Of a stretch of DNA of 14,475 bases, positions 5,995 through 13,949 are shown one piece after another. This stretch comes from Planctomycetota bacterium. Its GTDB lineage: Bacteria > Planctomycetota > Brocadiia > JAJRTI01. The notes under the pieces were generated by a model. That model had not been told where the DNA came from and did not search any database. It was given only the letters and a program-made list of their open reading frames with translations. The translations under genes and the position numbers were made by a program. The DNA lies in assembly GCA_024278415.1 (NCBI GenBank), contig JAJRTI010000282.1, positions 1-14,475 of the forward strand, written 5' to 3'. Each line of letters opens with the position of its first letter. Within the stretch, counting starts at the first letter, position 1.

Positions 5995-6801
5995 CTACCG
6001 CGGCGTCGCGCTCGCATAGAACTGCATGCGCGGGAACTGGTCCGAGATCAGGCCGCCATCGATGATGATGTGCTGGCCGGTGATGTAGCTCGCGGATTCG
6101 CTCGCGAGGTAGACCACCGCACCGCACACGTGGCTTGGCTTGCCGAGCTTGCCGAGCGGGATGTGCTCGACCGCGTACTCCCAGAAGCCGTCCTTGAGCG
6201 GAAAGTCGTCCGCAATCTCCGTCTCGATCAGGCCCGGCGCCACGCAGTTGACGGTGATGCTGTGCGGCCCCAGCTCGATCGCGAGCGACTGCGTGAGCAT
6301 CTGCACCGCGCCTTTGCTCGCGTTATAGGGTGCGAGCAGCGCCTCGCCCACAAACGCGTTGGTGCTGCTGATGTTGATGATGCGGCCGCCCGCGCCGCGG
6401 GAGATCATGTGCTTAGCCGCGGCTTGGGAGAGGAGGAACGGGCCCATGACGTTGATGCGCAGCGTGCGCTCCAGCATGGCCGCGTCCACTTCGTCGAACG
6501 GCACGAGGTCCGCCACGCCGGCGTTGTTCACGAGGATATCGATCTTGCCTAGTTCGGCCGCGGCCTTGTCGAACCCGTAGGCCACCGTATCGAGGTCGCC
6601 CACGTCTTGCTGCACCACCGCCGCGCGCCGGCCCATGCCGCGGACCTCGACCGCGGCCGACTCGGCATCACTCGCGCGGCTGCGGTAGAAGATGGCCACG
6701 TCCGCACCGGCGCGGGCGAGTGCGAGCGAGATGTCCCGGCCGATGCCGCGGCCGCCGCCGGTGACGAGCGCGGCCTTGCCCGTGAGGTCGAAGGGGTTCA
6801 T
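5995..6801 (-). CDS. SDR-family NAD(P)-dependent oxidoreductase
   Basis: A classical short-chain dehydrogenase/reductase of 268 residues, slightly above the usual 250. The cofactor motif TGGGRGIG is at 14-21, NNAG at 92-95, the structural Asn in 'RINVMG' at 117, the catalytic Ser in 'INISST' at 145-146, YNASK with Tyr159 and Lys163, and 'APG' at 188-190. Arg40 after the second strand ('IFYRSR') suggests NADP(H) preference, but this is only inference. The C-terminal 'ITGQHIIIDGG' is typical of the FabG/glucose-dehydrogenase-like branch; the last 18 residues are an extra tail. A ribosome binding site (GAAAGGA) precedes the ATG. It is a monocistronic-looking gene divergent from folC. The substrate cannot be told; a 3-oxoacyl-ACP reductase is possible, but no other fatty-acid genes are nearby. 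Confidence 0.92.
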   Translation of the reverse strand: MNPFDLTGKAALVTGGGRGIGRDISLALARAGADVAIFYRSRASDAESAAVEVRGMGRRAAVVQQDVGDLDTVAYGFDKAAAELGKIDILVNNAGVADLVPFDEVDAAMLERTLRINVMGPFLLSQAAAKHMISRGAGGRIINISSTNAFVGEALLAPYNASKGAVQMLTQSLAIELGPHSITVNCVAPGLIETEIADDFPLKDGFWEYAVEHIPLGKLGKPSHVCGAVVYLASESASYITGQHIIIDGGLISDQFPRMQFYASATPR

Positions 6802-6843
6802 GCTTGTCCTTTCGTTGTTGTGCGCGCTTGCATTGACTTGGGG

Positions 6844-6852
6844 AGTATATCA
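6844..6852 (-). promoter_or_regulatory. Extended -10 promoter candidate for the SDR gene
   Basis: The minus strand reads TGATATACT, an extended -10 (TGn) joined to TATACT. It would start transcription near 6837 and give a leader of about 36 nt that contains the GAAAGGA ribosome binding site. I see no convincing -35 box at the usual distance. Confidence 0.4.
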
Positions 6853-6943
6853 GAATCCTGACGCGGGCTTCGCTTGCAACCCAAGGCCTCGACCGTCATG
6901 GATCAGAGGCAACACGTGCCGTGTGGAGTGCAGGTTCGCTGTT

Positions 6944-7028
6944 CCGTATTGCGTATTGCGTATTGCGTATTGCGTATTGCGTATTGCGTATTGCGTATTC
7001 GGATCGCGATCCGAGATACGCAATACGC
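6944..7028. repeat. (GCGTATT)n heptamer tract ending in a long hairpin
   Basis: One variant unit CCGTATT (6944-6950) is followed by seven perfect GCGTATT units (6951-6999). The palindrome CGGATCGCGATCCG (7000-7013) comes next, and then two inverted units, GATACGC (7015-7021) and AATACGC (7022-7028). The last two direct units therefore fold back on the inverted ones, giving a stem of about 21 bp with one bulged G at 7015 and almost no loop. The tract lies in the 311-bp gap between the divergent SDR and folC genes. No CRISPR-like spacers are present. Confidence 0.92.
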
Positions 7029-7112
7029 TGTCGAGAGTGCGCGCACATCGCGCAACCTCTTGTTTTTTATCGCGGTTGCTGGCCGCGAAGGCACTAAGAC
7101 TCCACTTCCCCC

Positions 7113-8474
7113 GTGTCCACCCCACGCTTCAACTCATACGAACAGGCCTGGGACTTCCTCCTCTCGGCCGTCGACTACGAGAAGCTCGTCGCGTACAAGT
7201 ACGACGTCGACACCTTCGACCTGGGCCGCGTGCGCGCGTTCATGGCCGCGCTTGGCGATCCGCACCGCGCGTTCAAGACCGTCCACGTGGCCGGCACGAA
7301 GGGCAAGGGCTCCACGTCCACCATGGTCGCCGCGATCCTGCGCGAGGCCGGCTACCGGACCGGCCTTTTCACGTCGCCGCACATGATCGACCTAGAGGAG
7401 CGCATCGTCGTGGACGGCCGGAAGATCACGAAAGACGACACGATCTCGCTGGTATCGGCGATCGCCAACTATGTCGAGCGCGAGCGCGAGCGAGATTTGG
7501 ACCTATCGCCCACGTTCTTCGAGATGCTCGCTGCGATGGGCTTCCTCCACTTCCGCCGCGCGCGCGTGGACTTCGGCGTCATCGAGGTCGGGCTTGGCGG
7601 CCGGCTCGATGCGACAAACGTGGTCGCGCCGGAGGCCTGCGCCATCACGACCATCGGCTTCGACCACGTGGACAAGCTCGGCGACACGCTCGCCGCGATC
7701 GCCGGCGAGAAGGCCGGCATCGTCAAGCCCGGCGCACCGGTGGTCACCGGCGTCCACCAGCCCGAAGCGCTCGACACCATCAAGGCCCGCTGCGCGGAGC
7801 AGGGAGCGCCGCTGTACGAACTGGGCAAACACGTGCGCGTCGAGGGCTGCCGCGTGTGCCGCGAGGCTGGCATTGGCACAACCGCGGTGCTGCGCTCGTG
7901 GCGGCACGAGCCGTTCGAAGTGACGCTGCCATTGCTCGGCATGCACCAGGCGCGCAATGCCGCGGTTGCACTGGGCATTGTCGCCGCGTTGGAGGAGCGG
8001 GGCGCGCTGCCGCCGGTGGGCACGGATACTATCGCCGAAGCGCTTGGGAAGGTCGCGCTTCCCGGCCGCGCGCAGGTCGTGGCGAGCAACCCCACCATCA
8101 TCGTCGATGGCGCGCACACGGTCGAGTCGATCCACGCGCTGCGGGAGGCGATCGACGCGTACGTGCCGCACGAGCGGCTCATCCTCGTCCTCGGCGTTGC
8201 CACGGACAAGGACGTGGACGGCATCATCCGCGAAATCGTGCCGCACGCGGACGAAGCGATCTTCTCCACGTCGGACAGCCCCCGCGCGGCCGAAGCCGCC
8301 GCGCTCGCGGCGCGGGCCAAAGCGCTCTGCGGCCGGGAGGGGCGGGTGATCGAGTCGCCGGCGCACGCGATCGCCGCGGCCCAAGGGATGGCGGCGCCGG
8401 GGGATCTCATCTGCGTGACCGGGTCGTTCTACTTGGCCGGCGACGTGCTCGAAGCGCTGCGCGGAGATGGCTGA
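7113..8474 (+). CDS. folC: Folylpolyglutamate synthase / dihydrofolate synthase (FolC)
   Basis: This Mur-ligase-type enzyme adds glutamate to folates in the cytoplasm and, in bifunctional forms, to dihydropteroate. It has 453 residues, slightly longer than typical (about 420-440). Visible motifs are the P-loop GTKGKGST (61-68), 'LFTSPHMIDLEERI' (85-98), 'EVGLGGRLDATN' (158-169), 'GFDHVDKLGDTL', 'AGEKAGIVKPG' (197-207), 'LLGMHQARNAAVAL' and 'IIVDGAHTVESI', all in FolC order. The start is GTG at 7113: a TAA in the same frame at 7095-7097 leaves no earlier start, and the protein aligns from its first residues ('SYEQAWDFL'). No Shine-Dalgarno is visible, so translation may be leaderless or weak. 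It does not seem to be in an operon: a divergent gene lies upstream and a convergent gene downstream. Whether it is mono- or bifunctional cannot be told. Confidence 0.95.
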   Translation: MSTPRFNSYEQAWDFLLSAVDYEKLVAYKYDVDTFDLGRVRAFMAALGDPHRAFKTVHVAGTKGKGSTSTMVAAILREAGYRTGLFTSPHMIDLEERIVVDGRKITKDDTISLVSAIANYVERERERDLDLSPTFFEMLAAMGFLHFRRARVDFGVIEVGLGGRLDATNVVAPEACAITTIGFDHVDKLGDTLAAIAGEKAGIVKPGAPVVTGVHQPEALDTIKARCAEQGAPLYELGKHVRVEGCRVCREAGIGTTAVLRSWRHEPFEVTLPLLGMHQARNAAVALGIVAALEERGALPPVGTDTIAEALGKVALPGRAQVVASNPTIIVDGAHTVESIHALREAIDAYVPHERLILVLGVATDKDVDGIIREIVPHADEAIFSTSDSPRAAEAAALAARAKALCGREGRVIESPAHAIAAAQGMAAPGDLICVTGSFYLAGDVLEALRGDG

Positions 8475-8476
8475 TG

Positions 8477-8493
8477 CAGGCGGAATCCGCCTG
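8477..8493. terminator. Short hairpin between convergent folC and kinase genes
   Basis: CAGGCGG-AAT-CCGCCTG forms a 7-bp stem with a 3-nt loop just after the folC stop codon, in a 45-bp convergent gap. There is no T-run, so it is a weak candidate for a shared terminator. Confidence 0.35.
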
Positions 8494-8519
8494 GCCCGCC
8501 GTCTCGCGTCTCGGCGCTG

Positions 8520-11500
8520 CTACTTCGCCGTCTCTGCCCTCGCTGCGGCCAGGTGCGCTTGCCACGCGGAGTCGCTCCAGCGCACGCCCAGCGTCTTGCC
8601 GTCGGGCGCGCGCTTGGCGTACGCGCCCTTGCGCAGCCTGAAGTCGCCCTCCTTCGGCGCGGCGAAGCTCGGCGTGGCTCCCGTGCTCTGGCTCCCGTGT
8701 GCTGACACCTTCTGCCAGGCGGCCAGGTCGGCCGCGGCCGCGCCGTTCCACTTGCCGTAGCCATCGGTGTTGGCGGCGACGCCGTTCCACGACACCACGA
8801 GCGGCTGCGCCGCGCCCCAGCCCTGCGCGTCGATGCCCACCGCGTTGTGGGCCGCTACGTTACCCACGATGCGCACCCATTCCCGCAGCCCTTCCACGCG
8901 CAGGCCGGGGCCGGCGTTTTGGCAGAGCGTGTTGTGCTCCACGAACGCGAACGCGACGGCTTTGCAGTGCAGCCCGGCGCCCTTGTTCGCATACGCCAGG
9001 TTGTTCCATGCGGACACGCCTTGGCACGAGTCGATCAGCATACCGGGGCCGGCGTTGTGGTGTGCCACGTTTGCGGCCGCGGCCAGGGACGAGGTCTCTT
9101 GCACCGCGATGCCGGCGCGTGTGCTGCCGGCGCAGCGGTTGCCCAGGAGCACGACGGCCTGCGCGCGTTCCGCCGCGATGCCGTCTCGGCAGCCGATGCT
9201 CGTGTTGCCCACCACGACCGCGGCGGCCGCGCCGGAGATGAGGATGCCTGCCTCGGCCGCGCCGCTCACCTGGTTGTCGGCGATGAGCACCGCGCTGGCC
9301 TGGCTGCCGACGAGGATGCCCGTCTCGCCGCCGGCGATGCGGAGCCCGACCACGGAGACGCCCGGCGCCTGCACGGACACGGCGAACGCGGCGCCTTCGG
9401 CCGCGGCCAGGGTCGGCCGCGCCCCGGCCGCGGCGCGCAGGGTGATGCCGGCCTTGTCGATGACCACGCTTTCGGCGTAGTGGCGGCTGCCCAGGATCTC
9501 GATCGTGGCGTCGGGCTTGGCCTTGGCCAGGGCTTCGGCGAGGGTCTTGAAGTTGGCCTTCGCGCCTTTGCCCACGGTGAGCACGCCCCGGGTGCGCTGC
9601 GCGGCCCGCCGGCGAGCGGCCACGGCCGCGGCAAGACCGGACTGCGCGAGCGCGGGGTCTTGGAGCGTGGGCCGGTAGCCATCGAGCCGTTTCCCAAAGG
9701 TCGCCGACGCTCCCCAGGCCAGCGGACCGGCCGCATGGCTGGCTTCGACCCGAAGGTCGTACTGCGAGGGTTTTGCGAACGTCGGCCGCGCCCATTGGCT
9801 GCTCAAGCCTTGCCGCGTCAGCTCCCGCCATTGAGCCATCGACTCCACCTGGTCGAGGCTCGACCACTCTGGCGTCATTGGTGCGAAGACGAGATTGCGG
9901 TCCACCACGTAGCTTGGCTCGCCCGTGGCCGCGGGCCACGCGTCGGCGGGCATGGGGCCGTAGAGGACGTTGTCTCGCACCAGGATCGCGGCGCCGGCGG
10001 CTGGGGGTTTCGAGAGCGCGATCTGGCTCTCGAAGTTGGCGCATAGGATATTGCTGACCGCCGCGGAGTTGCCCGCGGGCGACGCGGCGATGCGCAGGCC
10101 TGCGGCGAAATTGAACGCGATGAGGTTGTGCCGAAAAAGCGTGCCCTCTTGCCACACGGCCGCGTCGAAGCCGTCGCCCCAGTTTCGCCACAGCACATTG
10201 CCTTCGACGAAGCTCGCGCCTCGCGCCGGCGCCTTAGGCGCGCCGGACGCGACCACGATCCCCGCGCGGTTGTAGGCCGCCAAGTTGCCGACGAAGATGG
10301 CCGGGCCGAGCGAGCGGATGCCCGGCCCCGCGTTGGCCGTGCATTGGCTCTTGGCCACGATCGCGTCCGGGCAGCCCTGTAGCGAGATGCCGGCAACCGC
10401 GTTGGATTGGAACACGCTGCCGTACACGACGACCCCGGCCGACGCCTGCACGTCGAGCCCGGCGCCGGCCGCGGCGACGACGGTGCAGTTGGACAGCGTG
10501 AAATTGTCGCTCCCCGACACGCGCACGCCGGCGCCTTGGATCGTGAGGCCGTGCAGCAACACGTCCTTCTTGCCTCGCACGCTGATGGCAAACGCGACTT
10601 GGCCCGTCGGCGCCAGTATGGGCCGGACGCCATCAGCCGCTCGGATCATGACATCGGGCGCGCGCAGCGACAGCGCTTCCGTGTACGTTTCGCTATCTGC
10701 GATGACGATCCTCGTGCGGCCTTTCACCTTGGCGAGAGCGGACGCGAGGGTCTTGAACAGGCCGCCTTCCTTCTTCACCACGAGCGTCGTGTCCACATAC
10801 GTGCTCATGCGGCGCTCGACCGCGCGCTTGACCTCGGGGAGCGCGTAGACCTTCGTCGTGCGCGGGCGCACCTTGCGCAGGATCGCGTCGCCCGCGGCAA
10901 TGAGCCGCGCGGCGGCGATCGGGTCCCTCGCCTTGGCGTACGCGGCGGTGTCCTTGAACGTGGCATCAAGCTTGGCCACGATGTCCGCCAGTTCGCCGGT
11001 CTCCTTGGACTGGATGCCTTCGAGGAGCTTCGCCACGAGCTTGGCCGCCTCCTCCTCGTGCGCGATGTGCTGCTCCGCGTCGAGCACTTCGGTCCAGAAG
11101 GCCGCAATCTCGCCCACGCGCTTGCTCTGCGCGGGCGTGAGGGTCTCCTTCTTCAGCGCGTCCAGCGCCTTCTGCGCGTCCCGGTCGCCATCGCCGAGCA
11201 GGAACGCGGCCTCTTGGATTCGCCGGTCGATGGAAGGCGGGTACGCCCCGCGGGTCAGCTCCAGCACCGTCTTGGCTCCCAGCGCGGTCGTCGGTTTCTC
11301 TTGCTGGGTCTCGCCCATGCGGTAGCGGATGACGCCGTCGGCCACGGCGAGGATCGTGACGGCCACGTTCATGGCGCCGCCCCGGCCCGTGCGGAGGGCA
11401 ATCGAGACTCCCTCCTTGTTCACCCAACGCTTGATGTTTTGCCCGGCTCGCGCCACGAGTTGGTGGCCGATCTGTGCGGAGCGTTTCCACGTCTGGAGTG

Positions 11501-13949
11501 ACTGGGCGAGTTCGGCCGCGGGCTTCTTGGCCAGTTCCTCGTCGCAGCGCTTCACCAGTTGCTTGTACTCGCGCTCGGCGAGCAGCAGGCGGAACTCGTG
11601 CGCCATCTTGCGCGCGGCGAACTTCGCCTCAGCCCGCTTGGCCTCGGCCTCGGCTTTCGCCGCGGCGACCTCCTTCGGCCGCGGCAGCCACCCGCGCCAA
11701 CGGGCCGCGGGCAGCTTCGCGCCCACGTCGCTCCCGTCCGACGCCTTGCCGATGCAGGGCGAGCCCGGCTTCAGGCGCAGGTCGCCCATGGCGGCGTCCA
11801 TGAAGAGGGGATCGGCCACCTTCGAGCCGGCGTCCTTGGTCCGGATGGTTTGCCAATCCGAGAAGCTCCTCGCTTCGACGACGCTGGGGCCGTCTTGCTG
11901 GAAAAACTGGCCGATGTTCCAGTACACGTTGTGGCGCGCCTGCCACTGGAACGCCGGCCACAGGGCGAGGCGCCTCGAGTTCTCGTGCACGAGCAGTTTC
12001 ACGTCAGCCACCGCGTTGTCCGCGAACTCGACGGACACATTTTGTGCGGCCTTGCAGGGCGCGGCCACGAACGACTGCCAGGCGTGTGCGGAGTTGTGCA
12101 CGAGTTGGAGTTGCCGCAGCCCTTTGCCGCGGAACATGTCGCCAACCGTGATCGCGATGCCGCTGCCCTCGCCGCGGAACACGCAGTTGCGCACGGTGAG
12201 TTTCGGGCCATACCAGGCCACGCCCCGCTGGCCGCCGGCGAACAGGCAGCCCTCGATCTCGGCCGCGCCCATGGCCACGACGGCCGGCCGCTGGCGGTTG
12301 GGCGCGGACAGGAACCGCACGCCCTCGACGCGCCAGCCGCGGCCGAGCGTGAGCGGCGCGCGCGACGCATCTAGATTCAGCGTGGGCGCGGCGCCGGGCG
12401 CGGCCAGGATGGCCACGTCGCGCTTGCGGAGGAATTCGCCCTTCTCCTTTTCCGGCAGGGGCTCGTCGTACGTGCCGCTGTCTTGGATAAGGATCGACCC
12501 GCCATCGCGCACGCGCAGCAGCGCCTCCAGGATGGAGCGGCAGAGGCCGCGGCCGTCCTTGCGCACGACGATCGCCCGCCGGGCCTTGTGGCCGGGCACA
12601 ATCAGGCGCCGTGGCACAGCGCGGCGTTTGCCGCGGGTCTCGCGGCCCCGCCCGGCTCCCGGCTCGCTCGGCTTGGCATCGGGCGTCTCCTCGGGCGTCT
12701 TCTCGCCGCTCGGGGCTTGGGCGATTTGGCGCGTCGGCGCGGGCCGCGTCGCGGTCTCCGCCGGCTCGCGGTAGATCAGCCACAGCACGAGGAGCCCGAG
12801 CGCCACGCCGGCGGCCGCGGCCAGTGCGTTGTAGAGCGGCTTGTTCCGGAGCCACACGGGCGCGGGCACGGGTTCGGGCTCGAAGCCGGGCAGGATGGGC
12901 ATGCCCTCCGGCGGCGTGGGCATGTCCAGGTCGAAGTCGGCCAGCGCGTCCAGGGCCAGGCGCATGTCGTGCGCGGTCTCGAAGCGGTCTTCCGGCTTCT
13001 TGGCCATCGCCTTGGCGATGACCTTGTCCACCGAGTCGGGCAGTTCGGGTTTGAGCCGGCGCGCGCTGGGGATGGGGTCGTGTTTGTGCTTGTACATGAT
13101 GGCCAGCGCGGTCTTGCCGGTGTAGGGCAGCCGCCCGGTCAGCATGTAGTGGTACGTGGCGCCGAGAGCATAGATGTCGGACCGGCCGTCGGCGGCCTCG
13201 CCTTCGCATTGCTCGGGCGACATGAAGTAGGGCGTGCCCATGACCGACCCGGTCTGCGTCAGGTGTGTTGCGGCCTCCACGGTCTTGGCCAGACCGAAGT
13301 CGGTGACCTTGACGTCGCCGTTATCGCCGAGGAGAATGTTGTCGGGCTTGATGTCCCGGTGCACGAGATTCTGGGCCTGGGCAGCTTCAAGCGCTCCGGC
13401 CACCGCCACCGCGATCTCCGTCGCGCGCACGAACGACAGGCAGCGCTCCTCGGTCATGACGGCCTGAAGGCTCTTGCCCGCCACGTACTCCATCTCGATG
13501 TAGTACGTCGTTCCCTTGCCGCCCACGTTGTAGACCTGCACGACGTTGGGATGGTTCAGCCCGGCCGCGGCGCGCGCCTCGCGCACGAAGCGGTCCACGT
13601 AGACCTGGTCCCGCGCGACGAGTTCGGGCGCCAACACTTTGAGCGCGCAGATGCGCCCCAGCGCGGCGTGTTCCGCGCGGTACACCGTGCCCATGCCCCC
13701 GCGGCCGATCACCTCGTGGATGCGGTAGTGCTCGATGGTCTTCACCATCCGCTCGTCCCGCTCCGTGGGCTTCTTCGAGTCGGCCCCGTGGTCGATCGCG
13801 GAGTCCGCGGTCACCGCCTCAGGTTCGGTGAGGGGCGCCTTGCACTTGAGGCAGCGGTAGACCTTGCCTTCCTTGAAACGGGGCACCTTGTAGCGCACGT
13901 TGCAGCCCGCGCACTCCAGGATCTTCTGTTGTTCCGGTGCCTCAGCCAA
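8520..13949 (-). CDS. Membrane serine/threonine protein kinase with zinc ribbon and three beta-helix modules
   Basis: Protein of 1809 residues. Residues 13-36 hold CxxC...CxxC, a zinc ribbon. The Hanks-type kinase spans about 75-335: G-loop GRGGMG (82-87), ALK with Lys104, Glu124, HRD 197-199, DFG 217-219 and GTPYFMSPEQ 238-247, so all catalytic residues are present. One membrane segment lies at about 371-393. The rest should be outside the cytoplasm. Beta-helix module 1 is at about 453-745, an Ala/Lys/Glu-rich helical region at 757-1050, module 2 at 1053-1430 and module 3 at 1455-1790. Each module opens with a pectate-lyase-like phrase; module 3 has 'FKTLAEALAKAKPDATIEIL', and module 2 is closely similar. 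The start is TTG at 13949: an in-frame stop four codons upstream leaves no alternative that keeps the zinc ribbon, and only a weak ribosome site is visible. Likely a surface sensor that binds polysaccharide or protein and signals by phosphorylation; the ligand is unknown. Confidence 0.9.
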   Translation of the reverse strand: MAEAPEQQKILECAGCNVRYKVPRFKEGKVYRCLKCKAPLTEPEAVTADSAIDHGADSKKPTERDERMVKTIEHYRIHEVIGRGGMGTVYRAEHAALGRICALKVLAPELVARDQVYVDRFVREARAAAGLNHPNVVQVYNVGGKGTTYYIEMEYVAGKSLQAVMTEERCLSFVRATEIAVAVAGALEAAQAQNLVHRDIKPDNILLGDNGDVKVTDFGLAKTVEAATHLTQTGSVMGTPYFMSPEQCEGEAADGRSDIYALGATYHYMLTGRLPYTGKTALAIMYKHKHDPIPSARRLKPELPDSVDKVIAKAMAKKPEDRFETAHDMRLALDALADFDLDMPTPPEGMPILPGFEPEPVPAPVWLRNKPLYNALAAAAGVALGLLVLWLIYREPAETATRPAPTRQIAQAPSGEKTPEETPDAKPSEPGAGRGRETRGKRRAVPRRLIVPGHKARRAIVVRKDGRGLCRSILEALLRVRDGGSILIQDSGTYDEPLPEKEKGEFLRKRDVAILAAPGAAPTLNLDASRAPLTLGRGWRVEGVRFLSAPNRQRPAVVAMGAAEIEGCLFAGGQRGVAWYGPKLTVRNCVFRGEGSGIAITVGDMFRGKGLRQLQLVHNSAHAWQSFVAAPCKAAQNVSVEFADNAVADVKLLVHENSRRLALWPAFQWQARHNVYWNIGQFFQQDGPSVVEARSFSDWQTIRTKDAGSKVADPLFMDAAMGDLRLKPGSPCIGKASDGSDVGAKLPAARWRGWLPRPKEVAAAKAEAEAKRAEAKFAARKMAHEFRLLLAEREYKQLVKRCDEELAKKPAAELAQSLQTWKRSAQIGHQLVARAGQNIKRWVNKEGVSIALRTGRGGAMNVAVTILAVADGVIRYRMGETQQEKPTTALGAKTVLELTRGAYPPSIDRRIQEAAFLLGDGDRDAQKALDALKKETLTPAQSKRVGEIAAFWTEVLDAEQHIAHEEEAAKLVAKLLEGIQSKETGELADIVAKLDATFKDTAAYAKARDPIAAARLIAAGDAILRKVRPRTTKVYALPEVKRAVERRMSTYVDTTLVVKKEGGLFKTLASALAKVKGRTRIVIADSETYTEALSLRAPDVMIRAADGVRPILAPTGQVAFAISVRGKKDVLLHGLTIQGAGVRVSGSDNFTLSNCTVVAAAGAGLDVQASAGVVVYGSVFQSNAVAGISLQGCPDAIVAKSQCTANAGPGIRSLGPAIFVGNLAAYNRAGIVVASGAPKAPARGASFVEGNVLWRNWGDGFDAAVWQEGTLFRHNLIAFNFAAGLRIAASPAGNSAAVSNILCANFESQIALSKPPAAGAAILVRDNVLYGPMPADAWPAATGEPSYVVDRNLVFAPMTPEWSSLDQVESMAQWRELTRQGLSSQWARPTFAKPSQYDLRVEASHAAGPLAWGASATFGKRLDGYRPTLQDPALAQSGLAAAVAARRRAAQRTRGVLTVGKGAKANFKTLAEALAKAKPDATIEILGSRHYAESVVIDKAGITLRAAAGARPTLAAAEGAAFAVSVQAPGVSVVGLRIAGGETGILVGSQASAVLIADNQVSGAAEAGILISGAAAAVVVGNTSIGCRDGIAAERAQAVVLLGNRCAGSTRAGIAVQETSSLAAAANVAHHNAGPGMLIDSCQGVSAWNNLAYANKGAGLHCKAVAFAFVEHNTLCQNAGPGLRVEGLREWVRIVGNVAAHNAVGIDAQGWGAAQPLVVSWNGVAANTDGYGKWNGAAAADLAAWQKVSAHGSQSTGATPSFAAPKEGDFRLRKGAYAKRAPDGKTLGVRWSDSAWQAHLAAARAETAK

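Noticed and set aside
4982..7028. Tandem repeats considered as CRISPR arrays
   Set aside because: The units are 7 bp and directly abutting, with no spacers and no cas genes.
6692..8641. 649-residue + strand ORF across the folC region
   Set aside because: It is a shadow frame of folC: rich in Arg/Gly/Ala with no domain, and it starts inside the SDR gene on the other strand.
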